NCBI RefSeq assembly: GCF_036226465.1
Contig: NZ_CP108476.1
Span: 8,804,001-8,868,000, forward strand
From: Kitasatospora sp. NBC_01250
GTDB lineage: Bacteria; Actinomycetota; Actinomycetes; Streptomycetales; Streptomycetaceae
Reading direction: 5' to 3'
DNA: 64,000 nt
Shown: positions 43,847 through 51,690 of the stretch, one piece after another
Layout: the number at the start of each line of letters is the position of its first letter
How positions within the stretch are numbered: position 1 is the stretch's first letter
Position numbers and translations under genes: made by a program
Notes under the pieces: model-generated
Databases searched by the model: none
Told to the model about the DNA's origin: nothing
The model's input: the letters and a program-made list of their open reading frames with translations, nothing else

Positions 43847-44812
43847 TCAGGGTGTCGGCACTGGCGGCCGGCTGCGGTCGGCGTGCCAGAAGGTGCGCCG
43901 GTAGGCCGTGGGCGTGGTGTCGAGTACGCGGCGGAAGTGCAGCCGCAGGTTGGCGGCCGTGCCCAGTCCGCAGTCGCTCGCCACCCGGTCCACCGGACGG
44001 TCCGTGGTTTCCAGCAGTTCCCGCGCCCGGCCGAGCCGGGCGTTGAGCAGCCACTTCAGCGGGGTCGTGCCGGTCTCCTCGGCGAACCGGCGGATGAAGG
44101 TGCGCTGCGACAGGCCGGCGTGGCGGGCGAGTACCGGCAGCGTGAGCGGCTCGTCGAGTCGCTGCAGGGCCCATCCCCGGGTGGCGGAGAGCGAGGCTTC
44201 ACCGGCCACCACGACCGGAGCGGGCACGTACTGGGCCTGTCCGCCGTCCCGGTGCGGGGCTGCGACCAGGCCGCGGGCGATCTCGTTGGCGGCCCCCGCT
44301 CCCAGGTCGCGGCGCACGATGTGCAGGCAGAGGTCGATGCCGCAGCACACCCCGGCCGACGTGAGGACGTCCCCCTCGTCGACGTACAGCACGTCGCGGT
44401 CGACCGTGACGGCGGGGAAGTCCCGTTCGAGTTCCTCGATGTGCTTCCAGTGGGTCGTGGCGTGCAGGCCGTCCAGCAGGCCCGCCGCGGCCAGCGCGAA
44501 GGCTCCCGTGCAGATCGACACCACGCGCCGACCGCGACCGCGGGCCTCGGCCAGCGCGGCGAGTACGGCGTCCGGAGGCCGGACGATCGGCTCGAAGCCC
44601 GGCACGATCACGGTGTCGGCGGCGCGCACCTGCTCCAGGCCCCCACCGGCGACCAGGGCGAATCCTGCGGTGGTGGCCACCTTCGCGTCGAGCGCGCACA
44701 CGGTCATCTCGTACGGCGTCTCCGGTCGGGCGTTGAAGATCTGTGCCGGGATGGCCAGATCGAGCGGGGTGACCCCGTCCAGCGCCAGGACGGCGACTCG
44801 ATGCACTGTCAT
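43847..44812 (-). CDS. GlxA-type AraC-family regulator (DJ-1/PfpI domain plus HTH)
   Basis: The 321-residue protein has an N-terminal DJ-1/PfpI amidotransferase-like domain with the nucleophile-elbow Cys in VVSICTGAFALAAAG, and a C-terminal pair of AraC helix-turn-helix motifs (LPVLARHAGLSQRTFIRRF; DRVASDCGLGTAANLRLHF). ATG 44812. It is probably the regulator of the downstream HD-RidA genes on the same strand. Confidence 0.93.
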   Translation of the reverse strand: MTVHRVAVLALDGVTPLDLAIPAQIFNARPETPYEMTVCALDAKVATTAGFALVAGGGLEQVRAADTVIVPGFEPIVRPPDAVLAALAEARGRGRRVVSICTGAFALAAAGLLDGLHATTHWKHIEELERDFPAVTVDRDVLYVDEGDVLTSAGVCCGIDLCLHIVRRDLGAGAANEIARGLVAAPHRDGGQAQYVPAPVVVAGEASLSATRGWALQRLDEPLTLPVLARHAGLSQRTFIRRFAEETGTTPLKWLLNARLGRARELLETTDRPVDRVASDCGLGTAANLRLHFRRVLDTTPTAYRRTFWHADRSRPPVPTP

Positions 44813-44881
44813 GGCAAGATCCTAGGGGACCAGGGCATTGTTGCCACGCGCCGGATGAGCGGGGGAGCAGCGACGACGACC

Positions 44882-45865
44882 TCACGAGGCCGGGGCCCCG
44901 TACCGGTCGGCGAGCTCGCGGGCGGTCGCGGCCAGGCGGGCACGCAGGGCCGGTGGTTCCAGGACCTCGACATCGGTGCCCAGCCCCAGGAACGCGCCGT
45001 GGGCGTGGTCAAGGGATTCGATGGGCACGGACGCCCTGGTCCAGCCGTCCGCCTCGGCCGTCCCAGACTCCGCGACCGCCCGGGCGAACGCCTGGCCGAG
45101 CTGCTCGCCGCCCCGGGCGACACCGCGCGGCGACAGTCGTACCGTCGCCTGCGCGGTGTGCAGCCGGGCATGGAAGTCGGCGAGCCGGTCCTGCCAGTGC
45201 GCCGCCAGGTCGAAGCCCTCGGGTGTCTCGAACTGCTCCTCCAGACAGCGTAGTTCGAGGATCTGATCGACCCGGTACGTACGCGCGGTGGCGCCGTCCG
45301 CGGCGGCGACCAGATACCAGCGGCCGGCCTTGAGCACCAGCCCGTACGGCTGCAGCCGCCGTTCCACCTCGGTGGGTGCCTTCCACCGCCGGTACCGGAC
45401 CCACACCGTGCGCCGGTCCCAGACCGCGGCGGCGACCGCCGCCAGGTGCGGCGTCTCGTCCGCCTGCGCGTACCAGCCGGGTGCGTCGAGGTGGAAGCGC
45501 TCCTGGACCAGTCTGGCCCGCTCGTGAAGCTCCGCCGGAAGGGCGGCCCACAGCTTCAGCTGGGCGGTCATCAGCACCTCGCCCAGGCCCAGCTCGGCTG
45601 CCGGGCCGGGCAGCCCGGCCAGGAAGAGGGCCTGCGACTCATCGGCGGTGAGGCCGGTCAGCCGGGTGCGGTACCCGTCGAGCAGCCGGTAGCCGCCGCC
45701 GTGACCGGCCTCGCCGTACAGCGGGACACCGGCGGCGCCGAGGGCTTCGAGGTCCCGGTAGACGGTGCGGACGGAGACCTCCAGCTCGTCGGCGAGCTGA
45801 TCGGCCGTCATCCTTCCGCGGTTCTGCAGGAGCAGGAGCAGCGAGATCAGTCGGCTGGCGCGCAT
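44882..45865 (-). CDS. WYL-domain transcriptional regulator (YafY/DeoR-HTH type)
   Basis: The 327-residue protein has an N-terminal HTH_11 winged helix (SRLISLLLLLQNRGRMTADQ, VSVRTVYRDLEALG), a central WYL domain (WVRYRRWKAPTEVERRLQPY; GRWYLVAAADG) and a C-terminal WCX extension. It is divergent from a NIPSNAP gene, and a perfect 23-bp palindrome lies between them. Members of this family often regulate a single divergent neighbour. Confidence 0.93.
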   Translation of the reverse strand: MRASRLISLLLLLQNRGRMTADQLADELEVSVRTVYRDLEALGAAGVPLYGEAGHGGGYRLLDGYRTRLTGLTADESQALFLAGLPGPAAELGLGEVLMTAQLKLWAALPAELHERARLVQERFHLDAPGWYAQADETPHLAAVAAAVWDRRTVWVRYRRWKAPTEVERRLQPYGLVLKAGRWYLVAAADGATARTYRVDQILELRCLEEQFETPEGFDLAAHWQDRLADFHARLHTAQATVRLSPRGVARGGEQLGQAFARAVAESGTAEADGWTRASVPIESLDHAHGAFLGLGTDVEVLEPPALRARLAATARELADRYGAPAS

Positions 45866-45877
45866 GGCTGCCAGTAT

Positions 45878-45900
45878 CCACTGACAGAAGATGTCAGTGG
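45878..45900. promoter_or_regulatory. Perfect palindromic operator between WYL and NIPSNAP genes
   Basis: CCACTGACA (45878-45886), spacer GAAGA, TGTCAGTGG (45892-45900). It is centred between divergent starts at 45865 and 45921. TGACA-N5-TGTCA type sites are typical of this regulator class. Confidence 0.88.
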
Positions 45901-45920
45901 ACCGGTTCTAGCCTGCGGCC

Positions 45921-46580
45921 ATGAACGATGTCGACTTCCGCCACAGTTCCTCGGACGTGGCCGACCGCAGTATCGCCGACGCCCTCATGAGCATTGTCGA
46001 ACTGCGCCAGTACACCCTGCGCCCAGGCGCCCGCGACACCCTGATCGACCTCTTCGAGCGGGAGTTCGTGACGGGGCAGCAGGCGGTGGGTATCACCGTC
46101 GGCGGCCGGTTCCGTGACCTGGACGACCCGGACCGCTTCGTCTGGCTGCGCGGCTTCCCGGACATGGCGACCCGCGAACGAGCACTGCACGCCTTCTACT
46201 ACGGCCCCGTCTGGCAGGAGCACGGGCAGGCCGCCAACGCGACCATGCTGGACTCGGACGACGTTCTCCTGCTGCGCGGCCCGGGCTTCACCGCCCCGGA
46301 CAGCAGCGGACCGGTCGTCGCGACCATCTGCCACCCCCTCGACACGGCTGCCTTCGCCGACCACTTCGAGCGGCAGCTGCGCCCGGAGCTGGCCGCCCTG
46401 ACACCGCCCTTGGCGGTGCACCGCACCGAACACGCGGAGAACACCTTCCCCGCCCTGCCGGTACGGGCGGGCGAGGACGTCCTGGTGTGGTTCACCGCGG
46501 GTGACACCGCCCCCCTGCCGGACCTCTCGGCACACCTGCGGTCCGCCCCGCAGCAGCTGCGTCTCGCACCCGTGGCGTGA
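45921..46580 (+). CDS. NIPSNAP-family protein
   Basis: The 219-residue protein has a NIPSNAP (dimeric alpha/beta barrel) domain starting at IVELRQYTLRPGARDTLIDL and continuing with FVWLRGFPDM, followed by a second half with the same general fold. ATG 45921 lies seven bases after TAGCCT, suggesting a leaderless transcript. An internal ATG at 45987 matches the usual family N-terminus. It is the likely target of the divergent WYL regulator. The biochemical role is not known. Confidence 0.9.
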   Translation: MNDVDFRHSSSDVADRSIADALMSIVELRQYTLRPGARDTLIDLFEREFVTGQQAVGITVGGRFRDLDDPDRFVWLRGFPDMATRERALHAFYYGPVWQEHGQAANATMLDSDDVLLLRGPGFTAPDSSGPVVATICHPLDTAAFADHFERQLRPELAALTPPLAVHRTEHAENTFPALPVRAGEDVLVWFTAGDTAPLPDLSAHLRSAPQQLRLAPVA

Positions 46581-46627
46581 CACTCCTGCCGGGGCCGGAC
46601 CAGCGGGCCTTCGCCCTGTCGTGAGGC

Positions 46628-46662
46628 GTCGCGCCGCCCGGTTGCCCTCCGGACGGCGCGAC
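46628..46662. terminator. Hairpin between convergent genes
   Basis: GTCGCGCCG (46628-46636) pairs with CGGCGCGAC (46654-46662). Inside this stem, CCGG pairs with CCGG after one mismatch. It is positioned between the NIPSNAP and D-Ala-D-Ala carboxypeptidase genes. Confidence 0.65.
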
Positions 46663-46693
46663 ACCCGCCAGGCGGGCGGCAGCTCTGGCCGCG

Positions 46694-48349
46694 CTACGGA
46701 CGAATGATCCGGGAGAGAAGCCTGCTCGCGGACGTGTCGGCCGTGTGGCGCGGGCGGTCGGGGCTGTGTTCTGCGCATGCCTCCTGCTGGAGGAGGACGG
46801 CGATCTCGTCGACGTCGTCGTTGACGTCGAAGAACCCCTGGATGTTCGGTGCCGCCGCGCCGTTGACGCCGACGAAGAAGGTGTAGAGGTGGCCGTCGTC
46901 CGCCTGCAGGTAGCCCGCGTACGTCTGCGCGTTGACGGCGACCTGTTGGTTGAGCTGGTCGAAGCCGATGATGGTGCCGGGCTTGGCGAAGACCTTGCCC
47001 TTGGCCGGGCAGTCGCTGGTGCAGAAGAGGGCGCCCGTGCCGGACACACCGAGGATCGGCAGTGAGGTGCGGAACGCGTCCGCGTCGGGGGTGCGCAGCC
47101 AGTATGCGAGCAACTGGTTGAGCCCGGTGGGCGTGACGCGGTCGACGGGGACGTCACCGCGTCCGTCCGCCATCTGGAACTGGGTCGGGTCGACGTTCGC
47201 CGTCCGGGTGAGGAAGTCGTGGATGACCGGGAAGCCGTCGAAGCAGTTCGTGCTGCCGCGGCTCACGGCCATGTTGCACAGGGCCAGGTTGGCGCCGAGA
47301 TTGTGGCTGACGTTCAGGATCAGCTTGGCGTAGTCGCGGTACGGCGGCGAGACCAAGGCGGCGACCTGGGGATCGCCGGTGTACGAGGCGGGCAGCGTGT
47401 TCTCCGGGTTGGGCCCGGTCGGTGGGGCGGTGACGGTGACCCCTGCGCGGCCCAGGGCCTCGATCAGGGCGGTGCGCCCGAAGGCATTGGGGTCCTGGAT
47501 CTGGGAGTTCTTCAGGGTGGGCTGGGCGTCGGCGGCGATCGTGCCGGAGAGCGTGATCGCCGTGCCGTCGGGGGACGTGGAGACCTGGATGTCGGTGGTG
47601 CCACCGGCCTCCACCGTCTGGACGTTGGAGGTGACCTGGTACGGCGCGACCTGCGGGCGCCAGCTCAGCTGGGCGGGCTGACCGGGGGAGGTCGGCGTGC
47701 TCAGCAGGTCGATGACGTTGTCGTTGATGATGAGGGGCGTCGGCTGGGGGCTGATCGGCGGGGGCGTGAACAGCCGCGGGTCGATGACCACATCGCCGTC
47801 GACCGTGGTGATGCCCGAGTCGTGGACCTGGTGGGCGATCTGGTCCAGGCCGGCGAGCGGGTCCTCGGGCGTGAGGGTGGCGCCCGGGATGTCGTCGGCA
47901 TAGGTGTGGTCGATGGAGGTGAAGTCCACCGACCCGTCCGGCTTCGTCCGGCCGCCCATGGTGAGATCGCCTTGGGCGACGAGCGCCAGGTTCCCGGTGA
48001 GGGTCGACCCGTCGAGGTGGCCGACAGCGTTCACCGGCGTGGTGAAGCGGTGGTCCGGGCCGAGGGCGTGCCAGGCGCCGGAGATGGTGATCAGCTTGAT
48101 GGTCGAACCCGGCATGAAGAACTGGTCGGGGTACGTGGAGTGGATGACCCGCCCGCTCGCGGGGTCGATCTCCAGCACACTCCACTGCGCGTGCTCGTAC
48201 GCGGGTTTGTCCATGATCGCCGTGATGTCGGGCCCGAAGCCGCTGTGCGGGTGCTCCGCAGGTGCGGCGGCAGCTGTACCCGCCACGACCGCGAGTGTGG
48301 CGCCGACGGTGGCCCAGGCCCGAACCCGATGACGGATCCTCGATCTCAT
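46694..48349 (-). CDS. dacB: D-alanyl-D-alanine carboxypeptidase/endopeptidase, PBP4 family (S13)
   Basis: The 551-residue exported penicillin-binding protein has a signal peptide (VRAWATVGATLAVVAG), the SxxK motif PGSTIKL (Ser82, Lys85), the SxN motif in NVSHNLGANL, and a third motif present as AKPGT, where most S13 enzymes have KTG. A large insertion between SxxK and SxN fits the PBP4/DacB type. It trims or cleaves cross-linked peptidoglycan outside the membrane. The start is taken at ATG 48349; an in-frame GTG at 48397 would add 16 residues but lies in a hairpin. Confidence 0.92.
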   Translation of the reverse strand: MRSRIRHRVRAWATVGATLAVVAGTAAAAPAEHPHSGFGPDITAIMDKPAYEHAQWSVLEIDPASGRVIHSTYPDQFFMPGSTIKLITISGAWHALGPDHRFTTPVNAVGHLDGSTLTGNLALVAQGDLTMGGRTKPDGSVDFTSIDHTYADDIPGATLTPEDPLAGLDQIAHQVHDSGITTVDGDVVIDPRLFTPPPISPQPTPLIINDNVIDLLSTPTSPGQPAQLSWRPQVAPYQVTSNVQTVEAGGTTDIQVSTSPDGTAITLSGTIAADAQPTLKNSQIQDPNAFGRTALIEALGRAGVTVTAPPTGPNPENTLPASYTGDPQVAALVSPPYRDYAKLILNVSHNLGANLALCNMAVSRGSTNCFDGFPVIHDFLTRTANVDPTQFQMADGRGDVPVDRVTPTGLNQLLAYWLRTPDADAFRTSLPILGVSGTGALFCTSDCPAKGKVFAKPGTIIGFDQLNQQVAVNAQTYAGYLQADDGHLYTFFVGVNGAAAPNIQGFFDVNDDVDEIAVLLQQEACAEHSPDRPRHTADTSASRLLSRIIRP

Positions 48350-48374
48350 TCGCCCAGCCGTTCTGGAGTCGGAA

Positions 48375-48391
48375 GCCCCGCTTCGCGGGGC
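48375..48391. other. Short GC hairpin upstream of the PBP4-type gene
   Basis: GCCCCGC (48375-48381) and GCGGGGC (48385-48391) form a perfect 7-bp stem with a TTC loop, 26 bp before the ATG. It could be a leader hairpin or attenuator-like element. The rest of 48350-48667 shows no gene. Confidence 0.5.
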
Positions 48392-48629
48392 GCTCACGGC
48401 GCATGGTAGGAGTCCGGACTCCGGGAGCGGGGCTGCGGCGCGGTGTGCTGACGGCGTGCGGTATGAAAATCATTCAGTCGGTGGAAGGTGGGCGCAGGGA
48501 TCGGTGATCGTGGAGTTGCGACGCTCTGTGATCACGCGGACCGGGGAGGACTCCTCGATCCAGCCGAACTCTCCGGGAACCGGTCGGGTGTTCCCACGTG
48601 GCGGTGCAGGTGGCGGAGTCGTCGGGGCC

Positions 48630-48657
48630 GGCCGGGGAGACGTACGCCTCCCCGGCC
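48630..48657 (-). terminator. Hairpin terminator after the secreted protein gene
   Basis: GGCCGGGGAG (48630-48639) pairs with CTCCCCGGCC (48648-48657), eight-base loop. It lies 11 bases beyond the stop of the minus-strand gene at 48668. Confidence 0.8.
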
Positions 48658-48667
48658 TCATCCGGGG

Positions 48668-49048
48668 TCAGTTGTAGATGCCCCAGGAGAGCTTGCCGCC
48701 GAGGTGGTCGATGATCTCGGTCCGGACGGAGTGGCCCGGGCCGTCGTAGATCCACGGGGACTGGGAGCCGCTGATGGAGTCGTACACCGGCCTGCCGTTG
48801 CTGCTGTCCCAGATCAGGAACTCGCAGTGGCCGTTGGTCCTGGTCGGGTCGATGGCCTGGAAGTCGTGGTACTGGCCGTCGGTGTAGAGCCGCGGCTCGA
48901 TCTTCTGCACGGCGTCGCAGTTCGGGGTGCTGGGCATCTGGAAATCGCCCTCGACGGCGAAGGCCGGCGAGGACATGGTCAGGGCGAGCACGGTCCCCGC
49001 GCCGAGGACGGCGACGGCGGTCCGCAGCGAAGTACGGCGAGACAGCAT
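48668..49048 (-). CDS. Small secreted protein with C-terminal SPWIYDGPG motif
   Basis: The 126-residue protein has a clear Sec signal (SLRTAVAVLGAGTVLALTMS, cleavage near AFA). The mature part is ~95 residues with two Cys that could form a disulfide, rich in aromatic and Asp residues. I do not recognise a named family. The same C-terminal motif appears in a relic at 39520-39617, so this is a small expanding or decaying secreted family in this genome. The start is ATG 49048. Confidence 0.82.
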   Translation of the reverse strand: MLSRRTSLRTAVAVLGAGTVLALTMSSPAFAVEGDFQMPSTPNCDAVQKIEPRLYTDGQYHDFQAIDPTRTNGHCEFLIWDSSNGRPVYDSISGSQSPWIYDGPGHSVRTEIIDHLGGKLSWGIYN

Positions 49049-49299
49049 GGTGTGGGGTTCCCCCTGTTGTCGGTTCCTGTCGGTACCCGGCACACGCAGC
49101 GGCGGACGGCTCCGCCGGGGTGTGGCCGGGCGGAGCGATGTTTTCAGCGGATGATCACGGTGGCAAGGGCTGCGCTGGTTTTCGGACGTTCTCGGACACC
49201 CGGGTGGTGTCCGCGGACACCACCGCCGGCTGCAGAGCCGGGGTGGCCGGCCGAGGCCGCACACGCTGCACTCGGCGCCGTGTGCGGGCTTACCGTCTG

Positions 49300-49846
49300 T
49301 CAGCCGTGGATCGGGAAGGATGCCTGGAACGACAGGCGACCGTCGGCGTCATCGCCGATGCGGGACAGGACGTCGTCGAGTGCGACGAACTCCTCCCAGG
49401 CCGCCCGGCCGGTCGCTTCGGCCAGCCGGGCAACGACGAGATCCTCCAGGTCGGCGACGCGCTTGTTCTTCCAGATCTTGTCGGCGAGGCTCACCAGGAG
49501 GTCCTCCAAGCCGGCACGCGACGCTGTCCACGACGCGTGTGTCGCGGCGAAGCGGGACAGCTCCGGGCCGACGCCGCAGCCGAGCAGCAGAGCCTGTCCG
49601 GCCTCCTCGTGCGCCGCTCCGGGCCCGGAAAGCTCGGAGACGTGCACGGTCTTCCCGATGTCGTGTGTCGCGGCCCCGAAGAGCACCGCCTCGCGGTCGA
49701 AGAGCAGGGCCGGGCAGCGCTCTGGGGTCGAGGACGGTCACGGCTCCGGCCGCCGCCAGTGCCGAGGGGCGTACGCGGCCCAGGAGGACAGCCGCCAGGG
49801 AGCTGACGGGCAGGGTGAGCTGGGCGGTCTTGCGGGTCCGGTGCAC
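49300..49846 (-). pseudogene. Frameshifted HD-domain phosphohydrolase gene
   Basis: The first ~50 codons from GTG 49846 (HRTRKTAQLTLPVSSLAAVL and on through VTVLDPRAL) are in one frame. The continuation (ALLFDREAVLFGAATHDIGK, then the full HD domain to 49300) is in another. The break lies within about 49705-49725 and fits a single-base indel. The HD signature THDIGKTVH is intact and downstream helices look normal (WTASRAGLEDLLVSLADKIW). It is either a recent pseudogene or a sequencing error; internal restart at GTG 49686 would give a 128-residue HD protein. Confidence 0.75.
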
Positions 49847-50082
49847 CTCCTGGGGCCCACCAGGGGGCTCGTCAGCTGCAGGAGTTCCTGGCCGGGATCG
49901 CCCCCGTTCTTCGCCCGGCGTAGCAGCCGCGGTCGGCTGCCCGGGCCGGGCGGCTGCCCGTCGGCTCTCCCCGGTTCGCGCCGCTTCGTGTGGACTTGAT
50001 CAGGCCGTCGGCCGATCGGTACGGGTCACGCCGACTGCAGGGGGCTCTGTGAGCGCTCCCGGGCGGGGAGTACGCTGCGGCC

Positions 50083-50520
50083 GTGATCGATGACGAGGAC
50101 CAGATCCTGGCTGCTGCGATCGGTGCGCTGGGAGCCGGCAGTGGTGGGTTCGGCGGCGGACGGGGGGCGACGTTCGCGGCGAAGCGCCTGAAGAAGAACG
50201 TCCATGAGATCGGCCTGTCGCTGGCCATGCCGCTGGATGCCGCCGCCGCACACGTTGCTGCCGTCCTCGCTCGGGCCGGACACCTGCTGGACGCGGAGGA
50301 CACCCGGCCCACGGGGGCGCGCGCTGTCCGAGCGGTGGTCGGGGGCGGATACGGGAGCCTGAATCCGGTGCTGATCACCGTCGGTCTGAGCGAGGACGGG
50401 CCGGAGCGCACCACGGTGTCCGTTCGTGGTGCGGCCAAGGAGGGGCTCATCAAACAGCGGGCAGGAGAGAAGACGGCGAAGCGCATCGCCGAACTCCTGG
50501 CCCGCCAGGGAATGGGCTGA
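50083..50520 (+). CDS. Hypothetical protein
   Basis: The 145-residue protein runs from GTG 50083. It begins with a Gly-rich low-complexity stretch (ALGAGSGGFGGGRGATFAA), then a basic segment (KRLKKNVHEIG), then a mixed alpha/beta body ending in a Lys/Arg-rich helix. There is no signal peptide or known motif. The codon use is ordinary for the window. Confidence 0.65.
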   Translation: MIDDEDQILAAAIGALGAGSGGFGGGRGATFAAKRLKKNVHEIGLSLAMPLDAAAAHVAAVLARAGHLLDAEDTRPTGARAVRAVVGGGYGSLNPVLITVGLSEDGPERTTVSVRGAAKEGLIKQRAGEKTAKRIAELLARQGMG

Positions 50521-50571
50521 CCGTTGCCCGCCCTGGGCCGGCGGCTCCGGTCCGGGCGGGCACGGGCAGGG

Positions 50572-50991
50572 TCACGCGCCGGTCTCCAGGATGCTTTTGA
50601 GGGTGGTCAGTTCGGTGTCGACGAGAGCGATCTGCTCGTCGAAGTAGGTGTCGGTGAAGGCCGGCGGCTGGAAGAAGGTGATCATGAACTCCGAGCCGGT
50701 GCCGTTGGCGACGACGCGAGCGGGGACCTGCCAGGACGCCTGCTCGTCGAGGTAGTCGTGGTCGAGGAGGCCGAGTTCGGCGTTGCCGCGGATCCGGAGC
50801 CTGGCGGGGCCGTGCGGCGTGGTCATCAGCCACCAGTCGGGTTCGTCGGTGGGCTCGATGGCCTTGACGTTGACGACGGCCCAGGCGGGCCAGTTCGCCG
50901 GGTCGGCGAGGAAGGCGAAGACTTCGGCGACGGCGCGGTCGATGCTGACGGTCTTGGTCACCGAGCGAACGGTGGCGGGGCTGGTGTTCAT
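50572..50991 (-). CDS. SRPBCC-superfamily (START-like) protein
   Basis: The 139-residue helix-grip protein opens with the family pattern VTKTVSIDRAVAEVFAFLAD, then PANWPAWA, and ends with a long C-terminal helix. SRPBCC proteins bind hydrophobic ligands or act as cyclases and as activators of stress responses. Its ATG overlaps the stop of the upstream MarR regulator by four bases, so the two are co-transcribed and translationally coupled. Confidence 0.88.
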   Translation of the reverse strand: MNTSPATVRSVTKTVSIDRAVAEVFAFLADPANWPAWAVVNVKAIEPTDEPDWWLMTTPHGPARLRIRGNAELGLLDHDYLDEQASWQVPARVVANGTGSEFMITFFQPPAFTDTYFDEQIALVDTELTTLKSILETGA

Positions 50992-51470
50992 GACGGGGCC
51001 TTTCCGGAGCCGGGGGTCTCGGGATGGGGGTCGCCTACCAGACGGCGGATCCAGTCCTCCAGCTGGAGGCGCTGGGCCGGGGCCAGGTGGGCGAAGAAGT
51101 GGGCGTCATTGCGATCGGCGATCTCCGCCAGGCGCGGTGCGAGGTCGCGACCGGCGTCGGTGAGGGTGAGCCGCAGGATGCGCCGGGATCCTGGGTCGCT
51201 CTCGCGTGACATGAGGCCCTTGGCGATCAGCCGGTCGACCAGGCGGGAGACCGCGCCGACGTCGATGTCGACGTAGCGGGCCACCTCACGGGTGGTGGTG
51301 GCGTCGCCGCGGTGGACGGTGATGAGGACCGCCCACTGGGAGACGGTCACGCCGTGCTCCGCGAGTTGCTTCTCGAACCGGCCGTGGACCTCGTCGGAGA
51401 GCCGGCGCAGCCAGTAGCCGAGGTGGTCACGAAGCCCGCTGCTCGATGCTGTCACCCCTCCAGCCTGCAT
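50988..51470 (-). CDS. MarR-family transcriptional regulator
   Basis: The 160-residue winged-helix regulator has the recognition region TTREVARYVDIDVGAVSRLV and wing SDPGSRRILRLTLTDAG. ATG 51470; GTG 51455 is an alternative. A perfect palindrome lies 11 bp upstream of the start and probably mediates autorepression. It is co-transcribed with an SRPBCC protein that may act on the same ligand. Confidence 0.92.
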   Translation of the reverse strand: MQAGGVTASSSGLRDHLGYWLRRLSDEVHGRFEKQLAEHGVTVSQWAVLITVHRGDATTTREVARYVDIDVGAVSRLVDRLIAKGLMSRESDPGSRRILRLTLTDAGRDLAPRLAEIADRNDAHFFAHLAPAQRLQLEDWIRRLVGDPHPETPGSGKAPS

Positions 51471-51480
51471 GCCGGGACAA

Positions 51481-51498
51481 CTGTTGTCAAGACAACAG
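51481..51498. promoter_or_regulatory. Perfect palindrome, candidate MarR operator
   Basis: CTGTTGTC-AA-GACAACAG (18 bp), 11 bp upstream of the MarR start. The size and TTGTC/GACAA arms match the usual MarR-family operator form. Confidence 0.85.
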
Positions 51499-51630
51499 AT
51501 GGCCTGGGCGAGGGCGTCGCTTCCGGGTCGGGAAGAGCCGGATCCGGCGCCGGGCTACGACCACGTCAACAGCTGCCTGGCGGCCCTGCCGGGCGACACA
51601 CTCCTGGTCGACGTGCACTGCCATGTCTGA
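51499..51630 (+). other. Possible 43-codon ORF or relic divergent from MarR
   Basis: ATG 51499 directly abuts the MarR palindrome. The frame encodes 43 residues (PGYDHVNSCLAALPGDTLLV, then DVHCHV at the end). There is no ribosome site. It could be a leaderless small gene under the operator or, more likely, the C-terminal relic of a lost gene. The rest of 51631-51690 shows nothing. Confidence 0.2.
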
Positions 51631-51690
51631 GCGACGGCGACCCCGGGCCTCCCGGCCTCCCGGCTTCCCGGTCTTCGGGCGCGATGGTGG

